DNA of 64,000 nt from Lentibacter sp. XHP0401 (GTDB taxonomy: Bacteria; Pseudomonadota; Alphaproteobacteria; Rhodobacterales; Rhodobacteraceae), in assembly GCF_025751535.1 (NCBI RefSeq), contig NZ_JAOWLC010000001.1, forward strand, positions 372,001 through 436,000, in the 5' to 3' direction. How positions within the stretch are numbered: the first letter of the stretch is position 1; each line of letters begins with the position of its first letter. Below the pieces are notes generated by a model. It saw only the letters and a list, made by a program, of their open reading frames with translations. It searched no databases and was not told the origin of the DNA. Shown here piece by piece: positions 17,818 to 26,530 of the stretch. The position numbers and the translations under genes were made by a program.

Positions 17818-18873
17818 TTATGGCTTTGTACGGCTTATTTGGGAATGGCTCAGGATGAGCCGGGCATACTCGGGGGGCACAGGGCGCGAGGGGGGCGTTT
17901 GGAGCAGGCGACCAAAGAGGGCGCGGTAGGGCTCGATGTCCATCAGTTGCGAGATGCGCTTTTGCCTCCAGGCAACTGATTTAGCGTGTAATTTGTCCAG
18001 TACTTTGTCGGACTTCAGCGCGGTGAGCTCGTCTTCAAACACCCTATCGAGCGCGAGGATGCTTTTGTCTTCATCGGTGTTGTAATTGCGCTCGACCCAG
18101 TAATCGACATCGAGCATGTGGTCGGAATGCACCGCGCGGCCACGGTCGGCTTTGACAAGGTAGCCTTCCATCGTGCCGAGTGCGTAGTGATTGAGCTGAA
18201 CAAGGCCATAATTGTCGCGGCCATAGTCTGAAAAGATGCGTTTAGTGGTAAAATCTTCACCAAGAGCGCGGCCTTGGCCATCATACCAGCGGGCCGAGCC
18301 GAGCTTTGATGTATCGGGCTGGCGGGGGCGGTGAACGCCTATTTTGCCGTAGGTCCCATCATTTTTGTAGAGCGTTTTGAACATGGCGGCGCGCCATGGC
18401 CAATTCATGACAGCGGGGGCGGCGCGCGTGAACTGACGGGTGACGGGGGTGTCGGAGTAGCGGACCTGATCGGCATTGCCGAAGAGCCGCCATGTGAGGG
18501 TGATGGCTGTGGCCTCGGGAAGGGTTTTGAGCAGGGCTTGCAGCGTATGATCGCCGACATGGATGTTGACGAACTCGTCAATGTCGAGCGCCATGATCCA
18601 GTCGGCCTCACGCGCCAAGGGGTGTTTTGAGGCGAGGTTAAGGGCGGTGAACTGGATGCCCCTTTTATCAAAGGGGCCATCATTGCGGATGTGGGTGAGA
18701 AGGCCGAGCGCGGCGAGGCGCTCCAGCATGGTGTCGGTTCCATCATCGCAATCGTTTGACAACACGAGAAAGTCGGTGAAACCGACTGCCCTGTGGTGCG
18801 CCAGCCATTCCAGAAGGAAGGACGCTTCGTTGCGCACTGTCAGGACAGCGAGGGCTTTCACTTGGTGTCCCAT
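17818..18873 (-). CDS. glycosyltransferase family 2-like (Glyco_tranf_2_4 type)
   Basis: 351 residues. LTVRNEASFLLEWLAHHRAVG at the start is the nucleotide-sugar binding entry of this family, and MALDIDEFVNIH (about residue 95) is the DxD-type metal/sugar-nucleotide motif. The middle and end (QLNHYALGTMEGYLVKADRG) match the other two glycosyltransferases of the cluster. No membrane segment. Its start overlaps the end of the FkbM gene by 16 bp. Sugar and acceptor are unknown. Confidence 0.85.
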   Translation of the reverse strand: MGHQVKALAVLTVRNEASFLLEWLAHHRAVGFTDFLVLSNDCDDGTDTMLERLAALGLLTHIRNDGPFDKRGIQFTALNLASKHPLAREADWIMALDIDEFVNIHVGDHTLQALLKTLPEATAITLTWRLFGNADQVRYSDTPVTRQFTRAAPAVMNWPWRAAMFKTLYKNDGTYGKIGVHRPRQPDTSKLGSARWYDGQGRALGEDFTTKRIFSDYGRDNYGLVQLNHYALGTMEGYLVKADRGRAVHSDHMLDVDYWVERNYNTDEDKSILALDRVFEDELTALKSDKVLDKLHAKSVAWRQKRISQLMDIEPYRALFGRLLQTPPSRPVPPEYARLILSHSQISRTKP

Positions 18874-19577
18874 TCCTTGCGAAAGCAGACCACTTTCTGA
18901 TCGGAAAGGCGCGGGAAATAGGTGAGGCCGGCTTCATGCATGGCATCAAACACCGCGCGCACGCCTTTGGCTCCGATCCATTGCGGGTGCAGCTCGATGA
19001 CTGCGGCTCTGAGGCCCGAATATTTCAGGTGCGGGAGCAGGTCTGCCTCGGCGCCTTCTATATCGCAGATAAAGACATCGGGCTTGATCTGGTTGAAGGT
19101 GGCATTGATGCCGAGCACCTCGACCTCTTCGACCGACTTCACCGGCATGTTCGTGACCTCGGGCTCAAGCGAGGAGGCGAGGAAGTTTTCGCGCACATAA
19201 AACTTCTGCGGCTTGCCTTTTCGGGCGGCGAGCAGGGCGTTGTAGGTTGTGATTGTGTCCACATCGTTGAGCGCGTGCATCTGGTGCTGAAAATTGATCA
19301 GGTGCGGGTTGGCTTCGAAAGTATGGATCGCTTTGACATCGCGTTTTTTTGCGAGAATTGTCGAGACAAACCCGATGCCGCCGCCAAGCTCGAGCACTGT
19401 ATCACCGGCCTTTACGACGCGCATGGCAGCGTTGACTTCTTTGCCTTCATAGCCGTGCAGGCGCAGGGAGCGCTTGATTTTGGGGGTCATCACCGAGGGG
19501 TTTTTGGGCACGCGCACACCGCGCGAGCGGATCACGGGGGTGTCGGCGGTGGGGGTATCTGTCTGGTGGGTGTCCAT
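18858..19577 (-). CDS. FkbM-family SAM-dependent methyltransferase
   Basis: 239 residues. The SAM-binding motif VLELGGGIGFVSTILAKK stands at about residues 63-80, and DVFICDIEGAEADLL near residue 165 is the FkbM family hallmark. FkbM enzymes methylate hydroxyl groups on sugars or polyketides, which fits its place between glycosyltransferases. It begins 4 bp after the fusion gene and overlaps the next glycosyltransferase. Confidence 0.88.
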   Translation of the reverse strand: MDTHQTDTPTADTPVIRSRGVRVPKNPSVMTPKIKRSLRLHGYEGKEVNAAMRVVKAGDTVLELGGGIGFVSTILAKKRDVKAIHTFEANPHLINFQHQMHALNDVDTITTYNALLAARKGKPQKFYVRENFLASSLEPEVTNMPVKSVEEVEVLGINATFNQIKPDVFICDIEGAEADLLPHLKYSGLRAAVIELHPQWIGAKGVRAVFDAMHEAGLTYFPRLSDQKVVCFRKEWDTK

Positions 19578-19580
19578 GGT

Positions 19581-21956
19581 TCAGCTCTCCATATCAAGAG
19601 CGAGGGAATAGGCCACGCGCTCGGTTTCGTTGAGTTTGACTTTGAGTGCCTGCGCGTAAAGCTCCTGAAACTCGGGGGTTTCGTGCAGGTCTTTGACTTT
19701 TTCCTTGTGCCACTTCAGCCCCTCTTCGTGGAGCTTGCGCAGTTTCTTGTCGCTCATGAGCCTGTCATATTCGGCGCGGGTGCGCGCGACATTGCGCTTG
19801 ATGGTGATATCGCGGTGATCGGACCAGTCCATGCGGATCCAGTAGTTTAGGCCGATGGAGCGATCAACGTGCAGCGCACGGCCACGCTGGCGCTTGATGA
19901 GGAAGCTCTCGGCGGAGCGCAGCGCATAGTGATTGAGCTGCACAAGGTCGTAACCGATTGTTTTTTTGGAGCTTCTCCAGCCGCCTTTGATGTAGTCAGC
20001 GCTCACATCTTCGCCTGATCCGTTGACCCATTTGAGCAGGCCGCGCTTTTCGTCGACCACCTGATTGGGGCGATGACAGGAGATTTTGCGGTAGGCATCA
20101 AGGTTCTGGAACATGGATTTGAAGCCCCAGACGGTGTGCGGCTTGGGGCAGTATTTCGGCGCGCAGGTCTCGAACTGCTCGATCACGAAATCATCGGAGA
20201 GCTCGTGCACATCGTTGTGGCCGAAGAGCCGCCATGTCATCGCAATATTGGTGGCGCCTTTGGTGGCTTTGAAAAGGTCTTCCAGCGTGCCGTTGCCCGT
20301 GCGCACGTTGATGAACTCGTCCACATCAATGTGGATGATCCACTCGGCGTTCTGGATCACAGGTTCTTTTTGGGATTTGTTGAGCGCGAATTGCTGGGGC
20401 GATTTGCCCTTCCAGTTGTTGTTGTCGCGGTGCTGGAGCACGCCCATCTCTTGCAGGTGGTCGAGAAGCTCTGTCGTGTTATCTTCACAGCCGTTGGTGT
20501 AGATCAGGAAGTTATCAACCCCCATAGCGCGGTGATAGGCGACCCACTCGACGATATAGGGGCTTTCGTTTTTCATACAGCCGACGATGACATTGCCTGA
20601 GTTGCCCTTGGGCAGCACACGCCGCGGCACTTCGGAATATTGGGGCTGTTCCTGATCTTCTTTCACCTTGCCCATGTCATTGTGCGGGCGGATGTGTGTG
20701 GACATGACGATCTGGTGGTTGACCTTGAACATTTCGAGGAACTCGCCGCGCTTGTCAGATGTGCCGCTTTGGTGCTTTTCCTCAAGCTCGGCATCTATCG
20801 GCACAAACTCGGCCAGACGCGCGGCGCTGTCTTCCTGCTCGGCGGTGAGCGCCTTGATATCGTCAAAGCTGGGCGCCTGCTTGCGGATAAAATGCGTTGA
20901 GGCGGCCATATATTGTGTGGCGCGCCAGCCCTCTGTCATTTCGGGCTCGTGCCAGAGCGCGGTGGGCTTGGGCGGGGTGAACCAGCCGTCTTCCAGCGTG
21001 TCAAAGCGCTTGGTGAGGGCTTCGTTATCGGCCTTAAAACGCTCGGCTATGGGGTAGAGGCTTCCTGCGTCAATGGCCGGGCCGCGCACACGGTGCGGGT
21101 AGATCAGCTTTTTGCGCATATCAAACGGCATCGAAAGCTCTTTGGCCTGCATGTAGCGCACGAAAATATCGTTGAGCTGGCGCGCGCGCGCCAGTGTCTC
21201 GGCACCTGGGCTTTTGTCCTCCTGCACAGGGTCCATCTGCCCCATGGGAATGTCGGTGCCAAGGATCGCGTTAAGCTCGGCTGCACCATTTTCGGAGCCG
21301 AGGCGCTCCATATCGAGCGAGCGTAGCGTCACGTTGCCCACACCGAAGACCTCTTCCCAGTGATCGAGCAGGGCGGTGTAATCGACCCAGCAAGGTGGGA
21401 AGTGAATATCGTTGAACTCGGCGGAGAGCGGATTTGGCTTGGTGCGCATGGCGAGGGAGGCATCCCACCAGCTTTCGGCCTTGGCCAGCTCCAGCTCGAG
21501 ATCGAGCGGGAAGCGGCGGCCGTCCATCACGGTTTTCTCGTAGTTTTGCACAAGCGCATGGCTCGGCTCATCGACATAGGCGTGAATTTGGATATCGTCG
21601 GAGAAGGGCGCGAAGAAGGCGCGCAGGCGCTCAAGCTCGCTTTTCTTGTGCATGAGCGCGCCAAGTTGACCCGAACTGATGACCAGGTGATCGGGCTGCT
21701 CGGCCTCAAGCGAAGCGGCAATTTGCGATTGCAGGTGTGAATAGAGCGCTTGCTGGGCAGCGAGCAGCTCGAACCCGCGCAAATAACGCACGAGGCCCAC
21801 CTCGGAGTTGGACGAGCAGGCCATATAGATGCGGATATGGTTCCAATCGGGGCTGTAAACCTTGTGTTTGGCGAGGAGCGCAGACTTTTTCTTCAGCACG
21901 GTGCGAAAGCGCGCTGTGCCGTAGTCTGTTGGTCCGATGATCAGGCTGATTTTCAT
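19581..21956 (-). CDS. fusion: sulfotransferase-like N-domain plus glycosyltransferase C-domain
   Basis: 791 residues, twice the size of its neighbours. Residues 1-300 begin with SLIIGPTDYGTARFRTVL in the place where sulfotransferases bind PAPS (usual form GxxKTGTTxLQ); the Lys-Thr-Gly-Thr-Thr core is changed, so PAPS binding is doubtful. From about residue 440 a family 2-type glycosyltransferase starts (VGCMKNESPYIVEWVAYHRA), with the acidic motif HIDVDEFINVR near residue 540 and QLNHYALRSAESFLIKRQRG near 690, close to the two free glycosyltransferases here. A linker of about 100 charged residues joins the halves. A two-step tailoring enzyme of a surface glycan is one reading. Confidence 0.75.
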   Translation of the reverse strand: MKISLIIGPTDYGTARFRTVLKKKSALLAKHKVYSPDWNHIRIYMACSSNSEVGLVRYLRGFELLAAQQALYSHLQSQIAASLEAEQPDHLVISSGQLGALMHKKSELERLRAFFAPFSDDIQIHAYVDEPSHALVQNYEKTVMDGRRFPLDLELELAKAESWWDASLAMRTKPNPLSAEFNDIHFPPCWVDYTALLDHWEEVFGVGNVTLRSLDMERLGSENGAAELNAILGTDIPMGQMDPVQEDKSPGAETLARARQLNDIFVRYMQAKELSMPFDMRKKLIYPHRVRGPAIDAGSLYPIAERFKADNEALTKRFDTLEDGWFTPPKPTALWHEPEMTEGWRATQYMAASTHFIRKQAPSFDDIKALTAEQEDSAARLAEFVPIDAELEEKHQSGTSDKRGEFLEMFKVNHQIVMSTHIRPHNDMGKVKEDQEQPQYSEVPRRVLPKGNSGNVIVGCMKNESPYIVEWVAYHRAMGVDNFLIYTNGCEDNTTELLDHLQEMGVLQHRDNNNWKGKSPQQFALNKSQKEPVIQNAEWIIHIDVDEFINVRTGNGTLEDLFKATKGATNIAMTWRLFGHNDVHELSDDFVIEQFETCAPKYCPKPHTVWGFKSMFQNLDAYRKISCHRPNQVVDEKRGLLKWVNGSGEDVSADYIKGGWRSSKKTIGYDLVQLNHYALRSAESFLIKRQRGRALHVDRSIGLNYWIRMDWSDHRDITIKRNVARTRAEYDRLMSDKKLRKLHEEGLKWHKEKVKDLHETPEFQELYAQALKVKLNETERVAYSLALDMES

Positions 21957-21969
21957 GCGTTACTCGTTC

Positions 21970-22629
21970 TTACACTGGTTGGTCGGCAGGGGCCGCAGGC
22001 TTTGCGGGCGCCGATTTGTTTTCGTTTGCGCGGCCCCACCACGGCAGATCAATGCCAAGGAATGCGCCAACTTTCTTGGGTGCGTCAGGATCGGTGATAT
22101 CAAAGGCGAGGAAGTTATCGGCGCCTGAAAAGACGCGTTCGCAGAACATGTAATGCCCCAGAACCCAGCGGGCGAGGTGGCTCTCTTCGGCGCCATAGCC
22201 TTTGGGCAGGCCGGGGACATTGGTGTTGGGCAGGCGCAGCGTGCCGAGGTTGCCCCACCGCATAATGGAAGAGGCGGTTTCAGCGGGATCGCGCATGTTG
22301 AGCAAAAAGCGCGTGTCGGGGTGGTGACGCTGGATTGCGTCGATCATCCCCCAGTCGGTTTGGGGCCAGATTGTATAGTGCAGGCCCGCTTGGCTGAGTT
22401 CGTTGAAAGCGCGGAAGTCGTTGAGGCGGTGGAACGGATCACCATGATCGAAATAATCACGATACATGACGGTGCCGAGATGTTTGCCGACAAGCTCCGG
22501 ATCGGTGCTTTGGCGGCGGTGGATACGCCAGTCAACCGTGCGGATTTGTGCACGTCTGAGCGCGCGTGTCAGCGTGGTTGTGCCGGTTTTGGGCAGGCCG
22601 AGGTTGACGATTTTGAACGTATCGCTCAT
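21970..22629 (-). CDS. sulfotransferase family protein
   Basis: 219 residues. LGLPKTGTTTLTRALR at residues 10-25 is the intact 5'-phosphosulfate loop for PAPS, and LLNMRDPAETASSIMRW near residue 120 is the 3'-phosphate binding Arg-Ser element. It should transfer sulfate from PAPS to a sugar hydroxyl. The start overlaps the stop of the upstream glycosyltransferase (4 bp). The last 25 residues are a Lys/Ala/Pro-rich tail. Confidence 0.85.
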   Translation of the reverse strand: MSDTFKIVNLGLPKTGTTTLTRALRRAQIRTVDWRIHRRQSTDPELVGKHLGTVMYRDYFDHGDPFHRLNDFRAFNELSQAGLHYTIWPQTDWGMIDAIQRHHPDTRFLLNMRDPAETASSIMRWGNLGTLRLPNTNVPGLPKGYGAEESHLARWVLGHYMFCERVFSGADNFLAFDITDPDAPKKVGAFLGIDLPWWGRANENKSAPAKPAAPADQPV

Positions 22630-23660
22630 GCGGGCATGCCGATAAGCTCGCGCAGCTCGGCCTCGTTTGGCGGATAGGGCGAGCAGGTTTGAAGCTGCTT
22701 GCGCATGGCTTGGTAGGTATCTTGTGCCATCAGCTCTTCAAGCTTGGCCTTGTGCAGTGCGACGCATTCGTCGTGCAACGCGCCGATGCCATCAAGCGCC
22801 TTGAGGCGGTCCATTTCGGCGGCGAGCTTGTCTTTGTAGCGCAGGATACTGTCATCGAAGTAGGCGGCATCGTTGCGCTCGCGCCAGTAGGTGTCATCAA
22901 ATTCGCGGAACTCGCGGTTCACATCACCACGGTCGTTTTTGACCAGATAGCTGTCAAGCGAGCGCACGGCGTAATGGTTGAGCGTGGCAAAGTTGCGCAC
23001 CCCTTTGGAGGGGTATTTGCGGATGCGGCGTTTGTTGACCATCTTGATGAACTGGATCATCACAGGCTGGCCTGATCCGTCTGTCCATGTGGGCTGCTTG
23101 CGACGGGGAAGATTTTTGCCATCATGAAACGGACGGTGCGCGCCAAAATAGGTCATCGGGAAATCGGAGCGCACGAGAGATTTTACCTCGATCGCGGTTT
23201 CATGTGTCCAGATGTCGGGGTTGTGTGAATAGAGGAACTGCTCGATCACCGGCTTGTCTTCATATTTTTCGATGCCACAGCTGGCGAAGAACTGGAAAGT
23301 CACGGAAATGCACTGCGGGTTGCCGCAGGCCTCGATGAGCGCGGGGATGGTGTGATCCCCGACGTGGATATTGAGGAACTCGTCAACATCGGCGACCCAG
23401 ACCCAATCGGCCTTTTTGATCGAGGCGCGGCGGCGCGACTTTTTGAGCGCTTCCATCTGGTAATTGCGGCCCTTGGCGGGGTTTACCATCGTCTCGACGA
23501 TGCCGTGCTCCTGAAGCTTTTCAAGCAGGCGGTCGGTGCCATCGGTGCAATCGTTATGATAGATCATGAAATCGGTCACGCCGATCACGCGGTTGTAGGC
23601 GATCCATTCCAGAAGAAAGGGGCCTTCGTTTTTCACACAGGTCAGGGCTGTGATGTTCAT
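22626..23660 (-). CDS. glycosyltransferase family 2-like, first gene of the glycan cluster
   Basis: 344 residues. ALTCVKNEGPFLLEWIAYNR at the N-terminus and VADVDEFLNIHVGDHTIPAL near residue 92 are the same motifs as in the two later glycosyltransferases, and TLNHYAVRSLDSYLVKNDRG matches their C-terminal block. It is the first of the cluster, so the promoter should lie in 23661-23959. Confidence 0.85.
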   Translation of the reverse strand: MNITALTCVKNEGPFLLEWIAYNRVIGVTDFMIYHNDCTDGTDRLLEKLQEHGIVETMVNPAKGRNYQMEALKKSRRRASIKKADWVWVADVDEFLNIHVGDHTIPALIEACGNPQCISVTFQFFASCGIEKYEDKPVIEQFLYSHNPDIWTHETAIEVKSLVRSDFPMTYFGAHRPFHDGKNLPRRKQPTWTDGSGQPVMIQFIKMVNKRRIRKYPSKGVRNFATLNHYAVRSLDSYLVKNDRGDVNREFREFDDTYWRERNDAAYFDDSILRYKDKLAAEMDRLKALDGIGALHDECVALHKAKLEELMAQDTYQAMRKQLQTCSPYPPNEAELRELIGMPA

Positions 23661-23959
23661 GACAATCGCCCCGCGCCTGTGCCGGTTCTGTGATGCATCT
23701 GACTGCTCGCCTCTTTCATGTGCCGCGCCTTTTTGGCTTCGCCTTCGGCATTATGGCATCTTATTGTTTCCAAAAACTATGCCATTTGCATGGGTTAGCG
23801 TCAATATCCACAAGGGTATGCGCAAGTTTTTATGTAATACATGTGTGATTTTAGCGGTATTGGAAACAATGCAGATCACATGCGAAATTTGACATGCATC
23901 AAGTTTGTGTGGGCGGTCCTGTGATATTCGAAATGCGGAATGTAACAGGAGGAAACACC
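23661..23959. other. divergent intergenic region
   Basis: Holds the upstream regions of the glycan cluster (minus) and the YeeE/YedE pair (plus). It is AT-rich compared with its neighbours from about 23750 to 23900. One FNR-type box is seen (listed separately). No gene is seen. Confidence 0.5.
23889..23902 (+). promoter_or_regulatory. FNR/FixK-type box TTGACATGCATCAA
   Basis: Nine of ten consensus positions of TTGAT-N4-ATCAA. It ends 57 bp upstream of the first YeeE/YedE ATG, a distance that suits activation from about -41. Confidence 0.6.
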
Positions 23960-24511
23960 ATGGTTTTGGATTGGAAGATTGGCGGCTTGCTGCTCGGGGG
24001 GGTCTTTTTCCTTGCCGTGTTGCTGGTGAAGCCGATCGGTGTGAGCACACAGTTTGTTATTTTGGACGGAATCATCGGCGATGTTGTGAACAGCGAGCTC
24101 GTGACACAAACGGACGAGGGTTACACCTCGACCAACGCCTATCTGGCGAAATCGGGTGGCAAATACGCCAAATCGGTTGCCAACCCGCTGAACTATTCGT
24201 TCATCTTCGTGCTGGCGATGATGGCAGGCGCTTTTCTCTCGACACGCTTGCGCGGCGGGCTGTCGGCTGAAGAGCGCAACATGCCCGAAATCTGGCGCAA
24301 CACCCAAGGCTCATCGACTGCCAAGCGCTATGCGGTGGCCTTTGTTGGCGGCTTTATCGTTCTTTACGGCGCGCGCCTTGCTGGCGGTTGCACCTCGGGT
24401 CACATGATGAGCGGCATGATGCAGACGGCTGTGTCGGGCTATATCTTTGCGGCAGGCGCTTTTGCAGCGGCGGTTCCTGTGGCGATATTCATGTTCCGGA
24501 AGGAGAGCTGA
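23960..24511 (+). CDS. YeeE/YedE family transporter, N-terminal half
   Basis: 183 residues from ATG 23960, preceded by AGGAGG. The longer frame to 23894 would start inside the regulatory region. At least four membrane segments. YeeE/YedE (DUF395) proteins import thiosulfate or related sulfur compounds; the family hallmark GARLAGGCTSGHMMSG, with its conserved cysteine, lies at about residues 137-152. In many bacteria the two halves are one chain; here they are two adjacent genes. Confidence 0.88.
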   Translation: MVLDWKIGGLLLGGVFFLAVLLVKPIGVSTQFVILDGIIGDVVNSELVTQTDEGYTSTNAYLAKSGGKYAKSVANPLNYSFIFVLAMMAGAFLSTRLRGGLSAEERNMPEIWRNTQGSSTAKRYAVAFVGGFIVLYGARLAGGCTSGHMMSGMMQTAVSGYIFAAGAFAAAVPVAIFMFRKES

Positions 24512-24512
24512 G

Positions 24513-25097
24513 ATGGAAATTCTACTCGCAATCGTAATCGGCGCGCTCTTCGGGGCTGTGCTTGACCGTGTCGGCGCAACCAACCCCACGTGGATTGGCC
24601 GGATGCTGGCGCTGACGAATTTGAACCTGATGAAAACCATTCTTCTGGCGATCGGCTTTGGCTCGGTTCTGATGTTTGGTGGCCAGATGGCCGGGCTTGT
24701 GGATGTCGGGCATATGAGCGTGAAAGCGGCCTATGTCGGTGTGTTTGTCGGCGGCCTCATGTTGGGTGCCGGCTGGGCGGCCTCGGGCTTTTGCCCGGGC
24801 ACAGGTGTCTGTGCGGCGGCCTCGGGACGTAAGGACGCTCTGTTCTTTATCGCCGGCGGCTTGCTTGGTGCTGCGGCCTATATGGTGACTTATCCTGCAT
24901 GGAAGGCCAGCGGAATGCTGGACGATGTTATGGGCGGAAAGGTCACGCTCGGGGCTGTGCCTGACTCGGGTTATGAGGGCTTGACGGCAATGTCCGGCGA
25001 CTTGATCGGCATTGTGATGGGGCTGGCATTTGTCGTTATCGCCTTTGTCTTGCCTGAGCGTATTGGGGGAGGCGGCGTGTCTGTGCCTGCCGAGTAG
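24513..25097 (+). CDS. YeeE/YedE family transporter, C-terminal half
   Basis: 194 residues from ATG 24513, one base after the stop of the first half, with AAGGAGAG upstream. Five or so membrane segments, and the second conserved cysteine motif GAGWAASGFCPGTGVCAAAS at about residues 84-103 (four residues after the Phe-Cys-Pro there is a further cysteine). The two genes should form one transporter unit. Confidence 0.88.
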   Translation: MEILLAIVIGALFGAVLDRVGATNPTWIGRMLALTNLNLMKTILLAIGFGSVLMFGGQMAGLVDVGHMSVKAAYVGVFVGGLMLGAGWAASGFCPGTGVCAAASGRKDALFFIAGGLLGAAAYMVTYPAWKASGMLDDVMGGKVTLGAVPDSGYEGLTAMSGDLIGIVMGLAFVVIAFVLPERIGGGGVSVPAE

Positions 25098-25207
25098 TTT
25101 GTTTAAGAACCCCATGGGTAGGCGGCTCGTGCTGGAAAGCGCGGGCCGTTTGCTTGTTCGGGGGAACCATCGGGGCGGCTTGCGCCGCGCAGGTTTGATT
25201 AGGAAGA

Positions 25208-25279
25208 GGGGGCGCTGCCCCCGAAATGCAAAACCCTTGGTTTTGCATCATCCCCCGGGATATTTAGGGCAAGAAAAAG
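25208..25279 (-). repeat. 3' element, copy 6 (double hairpin)
   Basis: GGGGGC-GCT-GCCCCC at 25208-25222, a second hairpin ATGCAAAACC-CTT-GGTTTTGCAT at 25226-25248, then CCCCCGGGATATTTAGGGC and an A-rich end to 25279, 2 bp before the stop of the methyltransferase gene. Confidence 0.85.
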
Positions 25280-25280
25280 A

Positions 25281-25880
25281 TCAGGCGGGTTTGCGGGCGA
25301 TGAAATCGATCAGGGCGGAGCGGCCTGAATGGCCTGAGCCTTCGGTGATTTCGCGGATGTAGTCTTGGCAGGTGAGCACTTCCCAGCCAGCGAAGAGGCC
25401 GCGCAGGATGACCTCGGTATACATATTGTCAACGTGGGGTGGGCCGCCTGTTTTGTAGTCAAGCTGCTTGGGTGTGTAGCCGTGCAGCAGGATGAGGCCG
25501 CCGGGTTTTACTGCGGTCTTCATGCCCTGGAAGAGGCGGCGGCGGGACTCGGAGCCCATGAACTGGATAAAGATGCCGACGACGATGTCGTATTGATCGG
25601 TGAAGTCGTAGGCCATGACATCGGCCTGCCTGAAATCAACCGTGACGTTGCGCGCCGCTGCGAGCTTGCGGGCTTTTGCGAGAGCGGAGGGAGCTTGTTC
25701 CAGCGCAGTGACGGTGAGGCCTTTTTCGGCCAGAAAAACCGAGTTGCGGCCCTCGCCATCGGCGACGCTGAGCGCGGTTTGGCCTTCGGTGAGCAGAGCC
25801 TCATGGGTTTTGAGGAACCGGGCGGGCTCGGTTCCGAAGACGTAGTCCTGGGTTTGGAAGCGTTTTTCCCACTTAGGCAT
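25281..25880 (-). CDS. class I SAM-dependent methyltransferase (TehB-like)
   Basis: 199 residues from ATG 25880. AGGAG directly abuts this ATG, which is too close, so the start is not certain; the next candidate is a TTG at 25931, but it lies in the infC terminator. SAM motif I reads SVADGEGRNSVFLAEKG, and VVGIFIQFMGSESRRRLFQG is the methyltransferase motif IV region. Relatives are labelled TehB or thiopurine methyltransferase-like. Substrate unknown. Confidence 0.78.
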   Translation of the reverse strand: MPKWEKRFQTQDYVFGTEPARFLKTHEALLTEGQTALSVADGEGRNSVFLAEKGLTVTALEQAPSALAKARKLAAARNVTVDFRQADVMAYDFTDQYDIVVGIFIQFMGSESRRRLFQGMKTAVKPGGLILLHGYTPKQLDYKTGGPPHVDNMYTEVILRGLFAGWEVLTCQDYIREITEGSGHSGRSALIDFIARKPA

Positions 25881-25930
25881 CTCCTGTTGCCCTGAGGGGG
25901 CGCTGTTTTGAGGCAGGGTCTTTAAATGCA

Positions 25931-25962
25931 AAACGCCCCGTGTCTGAGACGGGGCGTTTTTT
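25931..25962 (-). terminator. infC terminator
   Basis: AAACGCCCCGT-GTCTG-AGACGGGGCGTTT, followed on the minus strand by a T run; T-rich on the plus side too, so it may act in both directions. It lies 13 bp after the infC stop. Confidence 0.85.
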
Positions 25963-25975
25963 AACTGTTGGCAGA

Positions 25976-26530
25976 TTATTTGCTGGCGGTTGGACCGATC
26001 AGCATGACCATCTGGCGGCCTTCCATCTTGGGGAAGTTCTCGATCTTGCCGAGTTCTGCTTCGGTCACATCTTTGGCCACGCGCTCAAGCAATTCGCGGC
26101 CCAGATTTTGGTGGGCCATTTCGCGGCCCCGGAAGCGCAGGGTGATCTTCACCTTGTCGCCGTTTTCCAGAAACTTGGTCACATTGCGCATCTTGACGTT
26201 ATAGTCGTTCACATCCGTATTCGGGCGGAACTTGACCTCTTTGATCTCGATGATCTTCTGTTTCTTGCGGGCCTCGGCTTCGCGCTTTTGCTGTTCGTAT
26301 TTGAACTTGCCGAAATCCATGATCTTGCAAACCGGCGGGTTTGCATTGGGCGAGATCTCGACAAGGTCGAGCTCGGCCTCTTCAGCCATCACCATGGCTT
26401 GCGCAGGCGTAACAACACCCACGTTTTCACCATCGGCGCCGATCAGGCGGATTTCATTGCTTGTGATACGGTCATTGACGCGGGGGCCAGTGTCGCGCTG
26501 TGGAGGCGCGTTATGTGGTCTACGGGCTAT
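25976..26530 (-). CDS. infC: translation initiation factor IF-3, apparent ATA start
   Basis: 184 residues when read from ATA 26530; E. coli IF3 has 180. The first residues [11 protein letters not shown] and then [15 protein letters not shown] match the start of alphaproteobacterial IF3, and AAGGA stands 8 bases upstream of ATA. No ATG, GTG or TTG suits the ribosome site; the next in-frame methionine would remove the conserved beginning. IF3 discriminates against non-standard start codons, and E. coli infC uses AUU for autoregulation. [17 protein letters not shown] and [15 protein letters not shown] are the usual domain blocks. Confidence 0.93.
   Translation of the reverse strand: MARRPHNAPPQRDTGPRVNDRITSNEIRLIGADGENVGVVTPAQAMVMAEEAELDLVEISPNANPPVCKIMDFGKFKYEQQKREAEARKKQKIIEIKEVKFRPNTDVNDYNVKMRNVTKFLENGDKVKITLRFRGREMAHQNLGRELLERVAKDVTEAELGKIENFPKMEGRQMVMLIGPTASK

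Noticed and set aside
16777-23660. Horizontal island with phage or transposon borders
   Set aside because: No integrase, tRNA, direct repeats or IS at the borders; base composition looks like the neighbours.
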